From positions 1-29,804 of the forward strand of contig CAZWFN010000068.1 in assembly GCA_964633205.1 (NCBI GenBank): a stretch of DNA of 29,804 nt, in the 5' to 3' direction. The DNA is from CAYVQE01 sp964633205. Lineage in GTDB: Bacteria; Myxococcota; B64-G9. Shown here one piece after another: positions 1-6,314 of the stretch (position 1 is the stretch's first letter; each line of letters begins with the position of its first letter). Below the pieces are notes generated by a model, which saw nothing but the letters and a program-made list of their open reading frames with translations, was not told the DNA's origin and made no database searches. The position numbers and the translations under genes were made by a program.

Positions 1-14
1 AAAGGCGCCGAGGT

Positions 15-138
15 CGGACTGGGCCCGGCGCAGCCGGGCTCAGTCCGGGTGGGGGCGACGCTGCGCCAGCGGCCCGGACCCCCACCCTCGCCGCCTTCGG
101 CGGCTCGACCTCCCCCGCGCGTGCCGCGCGGGGGAGGT
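15..138. repeat. Cluster of four consecutive GC-rich hairpins
   Basis: Four inverted repeats follow one another. (1) 15-29 pairs with 33-47: 15 bp including one G-U, loop GCA. (2) GGGTGGGGG at 47-55 pairs with CCCCCACCC at 79-87 and encloses a smaller stem, CGCTG 59-63 with CAGCG 67-71. (3) GCCGCC 90-95 pairs with GGCGGC 99-104, loop TTC. (4) 108-121 pairs with 125-138: 14 bp perfect, loop TGC. They lie beyond the stop of the minus-strand malic enzyme gene. No T-run follows any stem on either strand, so these are not classic intrinsic terminators. They could be structured 3' UTR, REP-like elements or part of an RNA extending left of the window. The rest of 139-255 shows nothing recognisable. 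Confidence 0.7.
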
Positions 139-255
139 GACTGTTGGCCGGCCGTTCAGCTCAATCAGAAACCTCTACAGCGCGGATCGCTCACCCCGGC
201 CACAACCGGCCGACCGGCACCCCCCGATGCCCCTGCCCCCAAGATGTCTACCAGG

Positions 256-1614
256 TTACTCGGTGCAGGCGGGGGGCAGGCGGATGAACCCCTCGCGCTG
301 CATGCAGTGGGCTTCCTCGCGGGCGTTCTTGATGATGGCCTCGGCCTGGCAGCGCAGGTCCTCGCGGGTGACGTCGGTCAGCTTGGCCACGCCTTGCTCG
401 ATGGCCTTCATGCCCACCGCGGCCGCCTCGCGCGGGAAGACCTCCCAATCGTCCATGGTCGGCAGCAGCGATTCCTTGCTCAGGCCGCGATCCTCGGCCG
501 TGCGGGCCAGCTCCAGCGCCGCCTCCAGGCACATCTCGTCGGTGATGGTGCTGGCGCGCACGTCCAGCGTGCCGCGGAAGATGCCCGGGAAGCCCAGAGA
601 GTTGTTGACCTGGTTGGGGAAATCGCTGCGGCCGGTGGCCACCACCTCGGCGCCGGCCTCCAGCGCTTCCCAGGGCCAGATCTCGGGCACCGGATTGGCG
701 CATACGAACACCACCGCACCCGAGGCCATGGACGACACCCAGTCCGGCTGGATCACGCCCGGGCCCGATTTGGACAGCGAGATCAGCACGTCGGCGTCTT
801 TCATGGCGTCGGCGGTGCTGCCGTCGAGCTGCTGCTCGTTGGTGATCTCGACCAGCTCCCACTTGAACGGCTCGCTGGCCTCGAGCTCGCTGCGGCCCTT
901 GTGCAGGGTGCCGCGCGAGTCGCACAGGATGACATTGCCCGGTTTGATGCCGGCCTGGATGATCAGGTGGGCGATGCGGATGTTCGACGCCCCGGCGCCG
1001 TTGAGCACCACCTTGACCTGGTCCATGGCCTTGCCGACGACCTTGAGCCCATTGATCAGCCCGGCCACGGTCACCGCGGCGGTGCCCTGCTGGTCGTCGT
1101 GCCACACCGGGATGCGGCACTCCTTGCGCAGCCGGTCGAGCACGGTGAAGCACTTGGGCTTGGAGATGTCCTCCAGGTTGATGCCGCCGAAGGTCGGCTG
1201 CAGCCACTTGACCGCGCTGATGATCTCCTCGGGTTCGTGGCAGTCGAGGCAGATGGGGAAGGCATCGACGCCGCCCAGGTACTTGAACAGCAGCGCCTTG
1301 CCTTCCATCACCGGCAGGCCGGCCTCGGGCCCGATATCGCCCAGGCCCAGCACCCGGGTGCCGTCCGACACCACGGCCACGAAGTTGCCCTTGTTGGTGT
1401 GATCCCAGACCCGCTCCGGGTTCTCGGCGATGTCGCGGCAAGGCGCGGCCACGCCGGGCGTGTACCAGATGGCGAAGTCGTCCAGCCCGCGGATGCAGGC
1501 CTTGGATGCCACCCCCACCTTGCCCTTGTAGAAGGGGTGCAGCTCCATGGCGTCCTTCGCCGGCTTCTTGGCTTTTTCCAGCAACTGTTCCTTGGTCAGC
1601 TTCTCCTCGGCCAT
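256..1614 (-). CDS. NAD(P)-dependent malic enzyme (oxaloacetate-decarboxylating)
   Basis: Oxidative decarboxylation of malate to pyruvate and CO2 with NAD(P)H formation, in the cytoplasm. The 452-aa protein has the short bacterial malic enzyme architecture without the C-terminal phosphotransacetylase-like domain. Visible landmarks are the YTPGVA motif with Tyr51, the EGKALLFK segment with Lys106, the metal-site run NLEDI (147-151) and HDDQQGT (172-178), and a nucleotide-binding NGAGAS at 205-210. The family is confident; the cofactor preference cannot be read from the sequence. The ATG at 1614 is preceded by GGAGG at good spacing. The gene is monocistronic and divergent from the isomerase gene. 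The 5' leader carries an inverted repeat, TCCGAT 1627-1632 with ATCGGA 1638-1643, between the predicted transcription start and the ribosome-binding site. Confidence 0.95.
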   Translation of the reverse strand: MAEEKLTKEQLLEKAKKPAKDAMELHPFYKGKVGVASKACIRGLDDFAIWYTPGVAAPCRDIAENPERVWDHTNKGNFVAVVSDGTRVLGLGDIGPEAGLPVMEGKALLFKYLGGVDAFPICLDCHEPEEIISAVKWLQPTFGGINLEDISKPKCFTVLDRLRKECRIPVWHDDQQGTAAVTVAGLINGLKVVGKAMDQVKVVLNGAGASNIRIAHLIIQAGIKPGNVILCDSRGTLHKGRSELEASEPFKWELVEITNEQQLDGSTADAMKDADVLISLSKSGPGVIQPDWVSSMASGAVVFVCANPVPEIWPWEALEAGAEVVATGRSDFPNQVNNSLGFPGIFRGTLDVRASTITDEMCLEAALELARTAEDRGLSKESLLPTMDDWEVFPREAAAVGMKAIEQGVAKLTDVTREDLRCQAEAIIKNAREEAHCMQREGFIRLPPACTE

Positions 1615-1661
1615 ACCTGCCTCCGCTCCGATCCGCTATCGGATTAATGGAATTCGAGCTT

Positions 1662-1690
1662 GTGCTATCGCCGGCGTCGGTGCTTGTCAA
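1662..1690 (-). promoter_or_regulatory. Sigma70-type promoter of the malic enzyme gene
   Basis: On the minus strand, a perfect -35 TTGACA (1685-1690), a 17-nt spacer and -10 TAGCAC (1662-1667). Transcription would start near 1655 and leave a leader of about 40 nt. Confidence 0.6.
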
Positions 1691-1703
1691 CTTGCTTTTC
1701 ACC

Positions 1704-1732
1704 TTGTCGCCGAAAAACCCATTCGCTACAAT
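1704..1732 (+). promoter_or_regulatory. Sigma70-type promoter of the PpiC/SpoIID operon
   Basis: -35 TTGTCG (1704-1709), 17-nt spacer, -10 TACAAT (1727-1732, five of six consensus bases). The start would fall near 1739, followed closely by GGGAGG and the ATG at 1755. It lies back to back with the malic enzyme promoter. Confidence 0.6.
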
Positions 1733-1754
1733 TCGCGTTGTGTGGGAGGTGACG

Positions 1755-2807
1755 ATGTTGGGCCGAATGGCTTGCTGGCCGTTTCGGATCACCCTGTTGG
1801 CCGGGCTGGTGATGGGCTGCGGCGATCAGCAGCCGCATGCACCGGCGGTGGTGCCGGCGAACGGCTCGGGGGCGGAAGCGCAGGCCGGCTCTTCGCGCAA
1901 GGGCCCCGTGGTGGCCCGGGTGGGGGAGCGGGCGCTGCACCTCGCCGAGGTGGACGCGCTGGCCGCCGCTGCCCAGGCCTTGCGTTCCCGGCCGCCCTGG
2001 GATCTGCCGCAACCGCCGCCGGCGAACCTCGAGCAGCGCGTGGCCCTGGCGGTCGAGCTGCTGGCCCTGGTGCGCGCGGCCGAGCAAGGGCGACTGGAGC
2101 CTGCCCGCACCGAGGACGCCCGCGAGCGGGCGCTGGCGGCGGCCTGGCTGCAGCGCTTCGTCGCCAACGCGCCCGACGAACAGCCGATCGGCGAGGACGC
2201 GCTGCGCCGCGCCCACCAGGAGGTGATCGCCGAATACCTGGCCACCGGCGAGTCCGCCATCTACGAACCGACCCGGGTCGAGGTCCACGTGGTGGGCGTG
2301 GGCCTGTTTCCGGACTGGACGGCCTTCGAGGACGAGACCATCGAGCCGGTGGTCGAGCGATCGGCGGCGGTCGATCTGGCCGAACGCATCCGCGCCGCCT
2401 GCGGCGACGTGGTGGCCGACGGGGACGCCCTGGCCGCGATGGTGCGTCGTTTCCAGCCGTCCAACCCGACCCTGCGCATCGAGCACCAGCGGCAGGTGAC
2501 CTTCAGCGGTCGCCTGTTCAGCCTGCCCGCCGCCTTTCGCCAGCCGCTGCGCGCGCTCGAGCAGCCGGGCCAGATCAGCCCGCTGATCGAGACCCCGGGT
2601 GGCGCTTTCCTGCTGCGCCGCGGGCTGTTGCGGCCCGGCCGCGGTGAGCGGCTGGAGGACGTGCGCGCCGAACTGACCCAACGGGTACGCAACCAGCGCC
2701 GCGCCCGGCGGCTGGAGGAGGCACTGCAAGCGTTGCGCCAGCGGATAGGCGTGCGCGTGTACACCGATCGTTTCCGGCAGGCCTTCCGGGATCGAAAGAA
2801 CCGATGA
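1755..2807 (+). CDS. PpiC/SurA-type peptidyl-prolyl isomerase, probable lipoprotein
   Basis: Probable parvulin-type chaperone or isomerase acting on exported proteins. The 350-aa protein begins with a hydrophobic signal segment ending LVMGC (Cys22), a slightly non-canonical lipobox, followed by a low-complexity linker. The middle is a helical, SurA-N-like region rich in Ala/Arg/Glu. The C-terminal part (about 250-310) has the rotamase-like pattern of a conserved Phe/Leu segment, then QPGQISPLIETPGGAFLL, which is typical of PpiC domains. The ATG at 1755 was chosen because GGGAGG precedes it and the signal peptide starts there; the frame stays open further upstream, but that part lies antisense to the malic enzyme gene. 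The stop overlaps the next start (ATGA), so translation is coupled to the SpoIID-like gene. The parvulin assignment rests on the C-terminal pattern only. Confidence 0.75.
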   Translation: MLGRMACWPFRITLLAGLVMGCGDQQPHAPAVVPANGSGAEAQAGSSRKGPVVARVGERALHLAEVDALAAAAQALRSRPPWDLPQPPPANLEQRVALAVELLALVRAAEQGRLEPARTEDARERALAAAWLQRFVANAPDEQPIGEDALRRAHQEVIAEYLATGESAIYEPTRVEVHVVGVGLFPDWTAFEDETIEPVVERSAAVDLAERIRAACGDVVADGDALAAMVRRFQPSNPTLRIEHQRQVTFSGRLFSLPAAFRQPLRALEQPGQISPLIETPGGAFLLRRGLLRPGRGERLEDVRAELTQRVRNQRRARRLEEALQALRQRIGVRVYTDRFRQAFRDRKNR

Positions 2808-4624
2808 TGAAGGTCCGGCAGCTGCAGGCTCCACCCCCCGGCCCGGCACCCCGATCCGCTCATCCGGGAGCGCCGGCCGGCAGCCGCACCGCAGCGGCGA
2901 TCCTGATCGGCGCCTGGCTGCTCGGGCTGCTGGCCGCGCCGGTCACCGCCAGCGAGGATCTGAACAGCGACGAGGTGGGCCTGCTCTACTCGCCGCAGGT
3001 GCAGTTCGGTCCACAGGGAATCCCGCTGGTGACCATCGGCTTGATGGAGCAGCGCGACGAGGTGACCATCTCCTCCACCGACGGGTTGGTGATCAGCGGC
3101 CGGCAGCGGGTGGTTGACCAGTGGGTGGACAAGGTGCTGCGGCTGCCGGCCGATCAGCGGCTGCTGCTGCAGGTGGTCGATGCCGTCCCGGCGCTGGTCT
3201 CCTACTGGTGTGGCGTGGCCAGCCTGCCGTTCGCCGAGCGGGAACGCCTCGACCGGGTGGTGGCGCTGTGGCGCAGCCGCGGCCACGCGGTCCAGGTCTT
3301 CGAGGTGGGCTCGGTATTCGGCATTCGGGGCCACGTGATCGACAACCGCACCTATATCCTGGGCCTGCGGGCGTTCGCCACCGAGGCCGAGGCCGAACGC
3401 TTCGGCCAGATCCTGTTCGATCGCTGGGGCACGCGCACCTTCGCCCACGCCCACCTCGATCGGCGGCCCTCGGGGCGCATCCGGCTGCTCGACGATGCGG
3501 GCCAGCCGCTGGACGAGCTGGTCGATCTGGTGCGGATTCGCTCCGACGGGCCTGCGCCGGTGCGTGTCCACCAGGTCGAGCACGGCCGGGGCTACGACTG
3601 GCACGGCTTCGAGGACCGGCGCTACGCCGGCGGCATCCTGGTCAGCCTGGACCGCGGCGGCCAGCTGGTGGTGGTCAACCGCATCCGGGTCGATCGCCTG
3701 CTCGAGGGCTTGGTGCCGGCGGAGATTTTCACCGCCGCCCCGATGGATGCGCTGGAGGCCCAGGCGGTGGTGGCCCGCGGCGAGGTGTTCGCAAAGCTCG
3801 GCACCCGCCACTTCCTCGACCCCTACCTGTTGTGCGCCGCCACCCACTGCCAGGTCTACTCCGGGGTGGAGGCCGAGCACCCGCGGACCAGCCGGGCGGT
3901 GCGGGCCACCCGCGGCGAGCTGCTGTTCCACGGCGAGAAGCTGGTCGACTCGGTGTACTCGGCTTGCTGCGGCGGCCACACCGAGGACAACGATGCGGTC
4001 TGGTCGCATCCGCCCAGCCCGGCCCTGCGCGGCCGCGCCGACCTGCCACCCGACCGGCGGGCGCGCTGGCAGGACGTGCGCGGGCGGCTGAAGGCCTGGC
4101 TCGAATCCACGCCGCCGGCCTTTTGCCAGCGCTCGTCCTTTGCCCGGGCCGACCTGTTCCGCTGGGAACGCACCATCGACTCGGAGAAGATGGACGCCCT
4201 GGTCAACGCGGTCGAGCCGGTGGGCCACGTGGTCGCCGTCCAGGTGCTGGCGCGGGGAGTCTCGGGCCGGGTCAAGGGGGTGCGGGTGGTCGGTACCGAG
4301 GGCGAGCTGGTGGTGCAGCGGGAGTGGCCGGTGCGCCAGCTGTTGGGCATGCTGCGCAGCGGCATGTTCCTCGTCGAGCCGCTGCTGGACGACGAGCAGC
4401 TGGTGCGCGGCTTCCACTTCACCGGCGGCGGCTGGGGCCACGGGGTGGGCATGTGCCAGATCGGGGCCACCGGCATGGCCGAGCAGGGCTACGACTACCG
4501 CCAGATCCTGGCCCATTACTACGGCGGCGCGCGCGTCTATCGGCTCTATGGTCCGCGTGCCGGCGAGCCGGTCGAGCCGCCTTTGCGCTTCATCGCGCCG
4601 CCGGATACCGCTTCCGCGCCTTGA
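2804..4624 (+). CDS. SpoIID/LytB-domain peptidoglycan-processing protein
   Basis: SpoIID-family proteins are lytic transglycosylases that cut peptidoglycan glycan strands stripped of stem peptides. The 606-aa protein has a signal anchor at about 31-50 (ending APVTAS). Next is a SPOR-like stretch near 155-205, then the SpoIID domain from about 265. The conserved catalytic-type Glu is Glu307 in VPAEI, followed by the family pattern ALEAQAVVARGEVFAK. The later signature GGGWGHGVGMCQIGA starts near residue 540. Extra Cys residues (LLCAATHC, SACCGGH) suggest disulfides or a metal site. It overlaps the upstream isomerase gene by 4 bp, so folding and wall processing may be linked. Its last 35 bp overlap the convergent CPBP gene. 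The organism need not sporulate: SpoIID homologues occur in many Gram-negatives. Confidence 0.9.
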   Translation: MMKVRQLQAPPPGPAPRSAHPGAPAGSRTAAAILIGAWLLGLLAAPVTASEDLNSDEVGLLYSPQVQFGPQGIPLVTIGLMEQRDEVTISSTDGLVISGRQRVVDQWVDKVLRLPADQRLLLQVVDAVPALVSYWCGVASLPFAERERLDRVVALWRSRGHAVQVFEVGSVFGIRGHVIDNRTYILGLRAFATEAEAERFGQILFDRWGTRTFAHAHLDRRPSGRIRLLDDAGQPLDELVDLVRIRSDGPAPVRVHQVEHGRGYDWHGFEDRRYAGGILVSLDRGGQLVVVNRIRVDRLLEGLVPAEIFTAAPMDALEAQAVVARGEVFAKLGTRHFLDPYLLCAATHCQVYSGVEAEHPRTSRAVRATRGELLFHGEKLVDSVYSACCGGHTEDNDAVWSHPPSPALRGRADLPPDRRARWQDVRGRLKAWLESTPPAFCQRSSFARADLFRWERTIDSEKMDALVNAVEPVGHVVAVQVLARGVSGRVKGVRVVGTEGELVVQREWPVRQLLGMLRSGMFLVEPLLDDEQLVRGFHFTGGGWGHGVGMCQIGATGMAEQGYDYRQILAHYYGGARVYRLYGPRAGEPVEPPLRFIAPPDTASAP

Positions 4625-5156
4625 CCGCCAGCGACTGCAGGTTCAGCCAGTTGATGCAGCAGTGGCACAGCACCGGAGCCACCAGCCCCCGGCTCCAGCT
4701 GGCCAGCCCGCCGAGGGCGAAGCCCATCAGCAACGCCATCAAGGTCCAGGGCAGCAATTGGCGGCCGCCGGTGTGCAACAGGCCGAACAAGATGGCGGTC
4801 GGCACCAGCCCCAGGCTGGGCTGCATGGCGCCGCGGAACAGGGCCTCTTCACCGATGGCCGAGGCCACCGCCAGCGCGCCCACCTCGGCGGCCGACAGTG
4901 GCCCGATCAGGCGCACGAAGCTGCGCTCCATGGCCCGGGCCCAGGAGAAGGTGCGCACCGCCAGGCGGCTCAGCAGGACCACCAGCAGGCCGCTGCCCAG
5001 ACCGGCGGCGGCCGCGGCGGGCAGACCGGGGCCGGGTGCGGGCGTCCAGACCAGGATGGCCGGGTCGCCGCGCAGCCAGGACCACAGCGCGGCCGCGGCC
5101 AGCATCAGGCCGTAGCAGCCGAGCGCCAGCGCGGTGGGAAAACGGCGGGAGTCCAT
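4590..5156 (-). CDS. CPBP-family intramembrane metalloprotease-like protein
   Basis: A 188-aa polytopic membrane protein of the CPBP (CAAX protease / bacteriocin-processing) family. The family motifs are all present: EExxxR with Glu103, Glu104 and Arg108; a second His at 128 (GLLHTG); and the terminal HxxxN with His165 and Asn169 (CHCCIN). Hydrophobic segments occur near 9-27, 46-66, 86-100, 115-128, 135-155 and 157-171. Myxosortases, which process MYXO-CTERM proteins in Myxococcota, belong to this family, and a MYXO-CTERM-like segment occurs elsewhere in this window, so that role is possible but unproven. It follows the zinc-ribbon gene by 21 nt. No Shine-Dalgarno sequence is evident; the spacer is filled by two palindromes. 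The 3' end overlaps the SpoIID-like gene in opposite orientation. Confidence 0.85.
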   Translation of the reverse strand: MDSRRFPTALALGCYGLMLAAAALWSWLRGDPAILVWTPAPGPGLPAAAAAGLGSGLLVVLLSRLAVRTFSWARAMERSFVRLIGPLSAAEVGALAVASAIGEEALFRGAMQPSLGLVPTAILFGLLHTGGRQLLPWTLMALLMGFALGGLASWSRGLVAPVLCHCCINWLNLQSLAVKARKRYPAAR

Positions 5157-5177
5157 CCGGACGTCCGGACCGCGGTC
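5156..5177. repeat. Two overlapping perfect palindromes in the zinc-ribbon/CPBP spacer
   Basis: TCCGGACGTCCGGA (5156-5169) and GACCGCGGTC (5168-5177) are both perfect and fill the 21-nt spacer up to the CPBP start codon. In the mRNA they would form hairpins just before the start, where a ribosome-binding site would be expected. Confidence 0.6.
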
Positions 5178-5387
5178 TCAGTTCGCCCGCCGCCGCCGGC
5201 GTTCCCACCAGCGGCGCAATCGGCGCAGCGGTCCGCGGCGGCGCGACGGGTGGCGCGTCTTGGCGGTGCGCTCCGGCTCGCCGCTGGCGGTGGTGCTGGC
5301 TGGCAGCTCGAGCTGACAGTGGGGGCAGATCTCGGCGCCCGGTTCGACGGCTTGGCCGCAGTCGGGACAGGTCTGGATCGCGGTCAT
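5178..5387 (-). CDS. Small zinc-ribbon protein
   Basis: A 69-aa protein with a rubredoxin-like or DZANK-like zinc ribbon: CPDC at Cys7/Cys10 and CPHC at Cys21/Cys24. A strongly basic, Arg-rich tail follows from about residue 42 and could contact nucleic acid or membrane phospholipids. The start is supported by GGAGGG a few bases upstream and by a good promoter. It is first in a probable two-gene unit with the CPBP protease. Specific function is unknown. Confidence 0.75.
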   Translation of the reverse strand: MTAIQTCPDCGQAVEPGAEICPHCQLELPASTTASGEPERTAKTRHPSRRRGPLRRLRRWWERRRRRAN

Positions 5388-5417
5388 GTCACGGCCCTCC
5401 GGCGGGGCATCCCCTGG

Positions 5418-5446
5418 AGTCTAGCCAAGCGGCGGCGTTTGGTCAA
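5418..5446 (-). promoter_or_regulatory. Sigma70-type promoter of the zinc-ribbon/CPBP unit
   Basis: On the minus strand, -35 TTGACC (5441-5446), 17-nt spacer, -10 TAGACT (5418-5423). An inverted repeat, ACTGT 5456-5460 with ACAGT 5464-5468, sits just upstream of the -35 and could bind an activator. Confidence 0.55.
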
Positions 5447-5708
5447 AATATCTTCACTGTCGTACAGTTATGGTTACGGGCGGCCCTGCCAGGGAGGTGT
5501 GTGCCAATTGACACAGCTGTCGGGCGGGGGTTCTGGCGCTCTGATTTCATTATGGAATAACCTTGGATCGGCCTTTTTTGTTGCATTGCAACATCCTTCT
5601 GGCCACCGCTCTCCGGCTAAGACTCGGAAAAGCCTTCGGTTCTAATAAGCCATTGTAAATAAAGGACAAATAACTTCATTCGGGATGCTGTTTTTCGACC
5701 CAAGTTTG
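5447..5708. other. AT-richer intergenic stretch without a convincing gene
   Basis: No credible coding frame is present. It holds the ACTGT/ACAGT repeat (5456-5468), an ACAGCTGT palindrome near 5510-5520, and a perfect inverted repeat TGTTGC-ATT-GCAACA (5579-5593) directly after a run of six T. Its base composition is visibly lower in G+C than the rest of the window. Confidence 0.5.
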
Positions 5709-5737
5709 TTGACAAAGGAGGGGGGATGGGCTATGGT
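5709..5737 (+). promoter_or_regulatory. Strong sigma70-type promoter of a candidate small RNA
   Basis: Perfect -35 TTGACA (5709-5714), exact 17-nt spacer, -10 TATGGT (5732-5737). Transcription should begin near 5744. No coding region follows on this strand before the terminator at 5870-5904. Confidence 0.65.
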
Positions 5738-5743
5738 TGGGTC

Positions 5744-5904
5744 CAGAAAGCGCCGGCTGCTGTCGTTGCTGGCGCGCTTGACAAAGAGCGCGAAAAGAGA
5801 TCCTTTGGCTAATTTCGGGTGACGGTTTTGGCCTTCCTGTCCCCCCTGTCTTCGTGGCCAAAGGAATGACGAGGGATCCTGAAAAGGGTCCCTCGTTTTT
5901 TTTT
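5744..5904 (+). ncRNA. Candidate small RNA of about 160 nt
   Basis: A self-contained unit between a strong promoter and a strong intrinsic terminator. No start codon with a ribosome site and long frame lies on this strand, and the next gene (rpmB) is on the other strand. Folding by eye gives stem A, GCGCCGGC 5750-5757 with GCTGGCGC 5768-5775. An alternative, stem B (CGCGCT 5773-5778 with AGCGCG 5787-5792), shares bases with A. Stem C is TCCTTTGGC 5801-5809 with GCCAAAGGA 5857-5865. It competes with stem D, TTTGGCC 5827-5833 with GGCCAAA 5856-5862, whose loop holds an unpaired C-rich run around 5837-5849. I do not recognise it as SRP RNA or tmRNA; a divergent 6S RNA is not excluded. Confidence 0.55.
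5870..5904 (+). terminator. Intrinsic (Rho-independent) terminator
   Basis: CGAGGGATCC (5870-5879), loop TGAAAA, GGGTCCCTCG (5886-5895): 10 pairs with one G-U, followed by nine T (5896-5904). It works on the plus strand only. It is the clearest intrinsic terminator in the window. Confidence 0.9.
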
Positions 5905-6047
5905 GCTGGTGGTTCTCTTCTCGACCGAGAGCGCGACTCGCATGTCGGCTTCGCTGGGGCTGGAGCTGGCGCGGCTGGCGTCCGGCGGACGATGTGGTGG
6001 GTTGCGCGGTTGCTCCGTCGAGACCGGAGCGGATCGCTGCCGGTGGT

Positions 6048-6239
6048 TCAGGCGCCTTTTTCGATGCGGCCCGACTTGATGCACTTGGTGCACACGCGCA
6101 TGGACTTGCTGCGGCCACCGCGCTTGACGTGGACGGTCTGCAGGTTGGGCAGCTGGCGCATGGCGCTGCGGTTGTGCGCGTGGGAGATGCGGTTGCCGCT
6201 CTTGGGACCCTTGCCACAGATTTCGCAAAACTTGGCCAT
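6048..6239 (-). CDS. rpmB: 50S ribosomal protein L28
   Basis: A structural protein of the large ribosomal subunit, 63 aa. It begins MAKFCEICGKGPKSGN, with the conserved middle (NRISHAHNRS, QTVHV). It is the zinc-binding (C+) form of L28, with Cys5/Cys8 and Cys50/Cys53. The start at 6239 was chosen over an in-frame ATG 16 codons upstream because it matches the family and has GGAGGAAGG just upstream. It lies 75 nt after the FAD oxidoreductase gene and has its own promoter. A 6-bp hairpin (6012-6017 with 6025-6030) lies 18 nt beyond its stop, without a T-run. Confidence 0.97.
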   Translation of the reverse strand: MAKFCEICGKGPKSGNRISHAHNRSAMRQLPNLQTVHVKRGGRSKSMRVCTKCIKSGRIEKGA

Positions 6240-6277
6240 CTCGTCTTCCTTCCTCCGGTGCTTGCCGCGGAGAGCAG

Positions 6278-6306
6278 CAAATAGCATGCAAGCAGTGGGC
6301 GATCAA
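6278..6306 (-). promoter_or_regulatory. Probable rpmB promoter
   Basis: On the minus strand, -35 TTGATC (6301-6306), 17-nt spacer, -10 TATTTG (6278-6283) preceded by TGC, which gives an extended -10. It lies in the 75-nt gap upstream of rpmB. Confidence 0.4.
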
Positions 6307-6314
6307 GCTTTTTT

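Noticed and set aside
49..1647. 532-codon plus-strand open frame opposite the malic enzyme gene
   Set aside because: Composition rich in His/Gly/Ala/Arg, no ribosome site, and the opposite strand encodes an unmistakable malic enzyme.
2261..4516. 751-codon minus-strand open frame opposite the SpoIID-like gene
   Set aside because: It crosses two well-supported plus-strand genes and shows no recognisable domain.
5579..5593. TGTTGC-ATT-GCAACA as a terminator
   Set aside because: The T-run precedes rather than follows the stem on the plus strand, and on the minus strand A residues follow it.
5779..5810. Second promoter (TTGACA at 5778-5783) inside the small RNA
   Set aside because: No acceptable -10 at 16-18 nt spacing; the bases are better explained as part of an RNA stem.
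5744..5904. Reading the candidate RNA as SRP RNA, tmRNA or 6S RNA
   Set aside because: No SRP tetraloop/GGAAGCAGCC-type core and no tRNA-like ends. 6S cannot be excluded, but the large central bubble flanked by end-to-end pairing is not evident.
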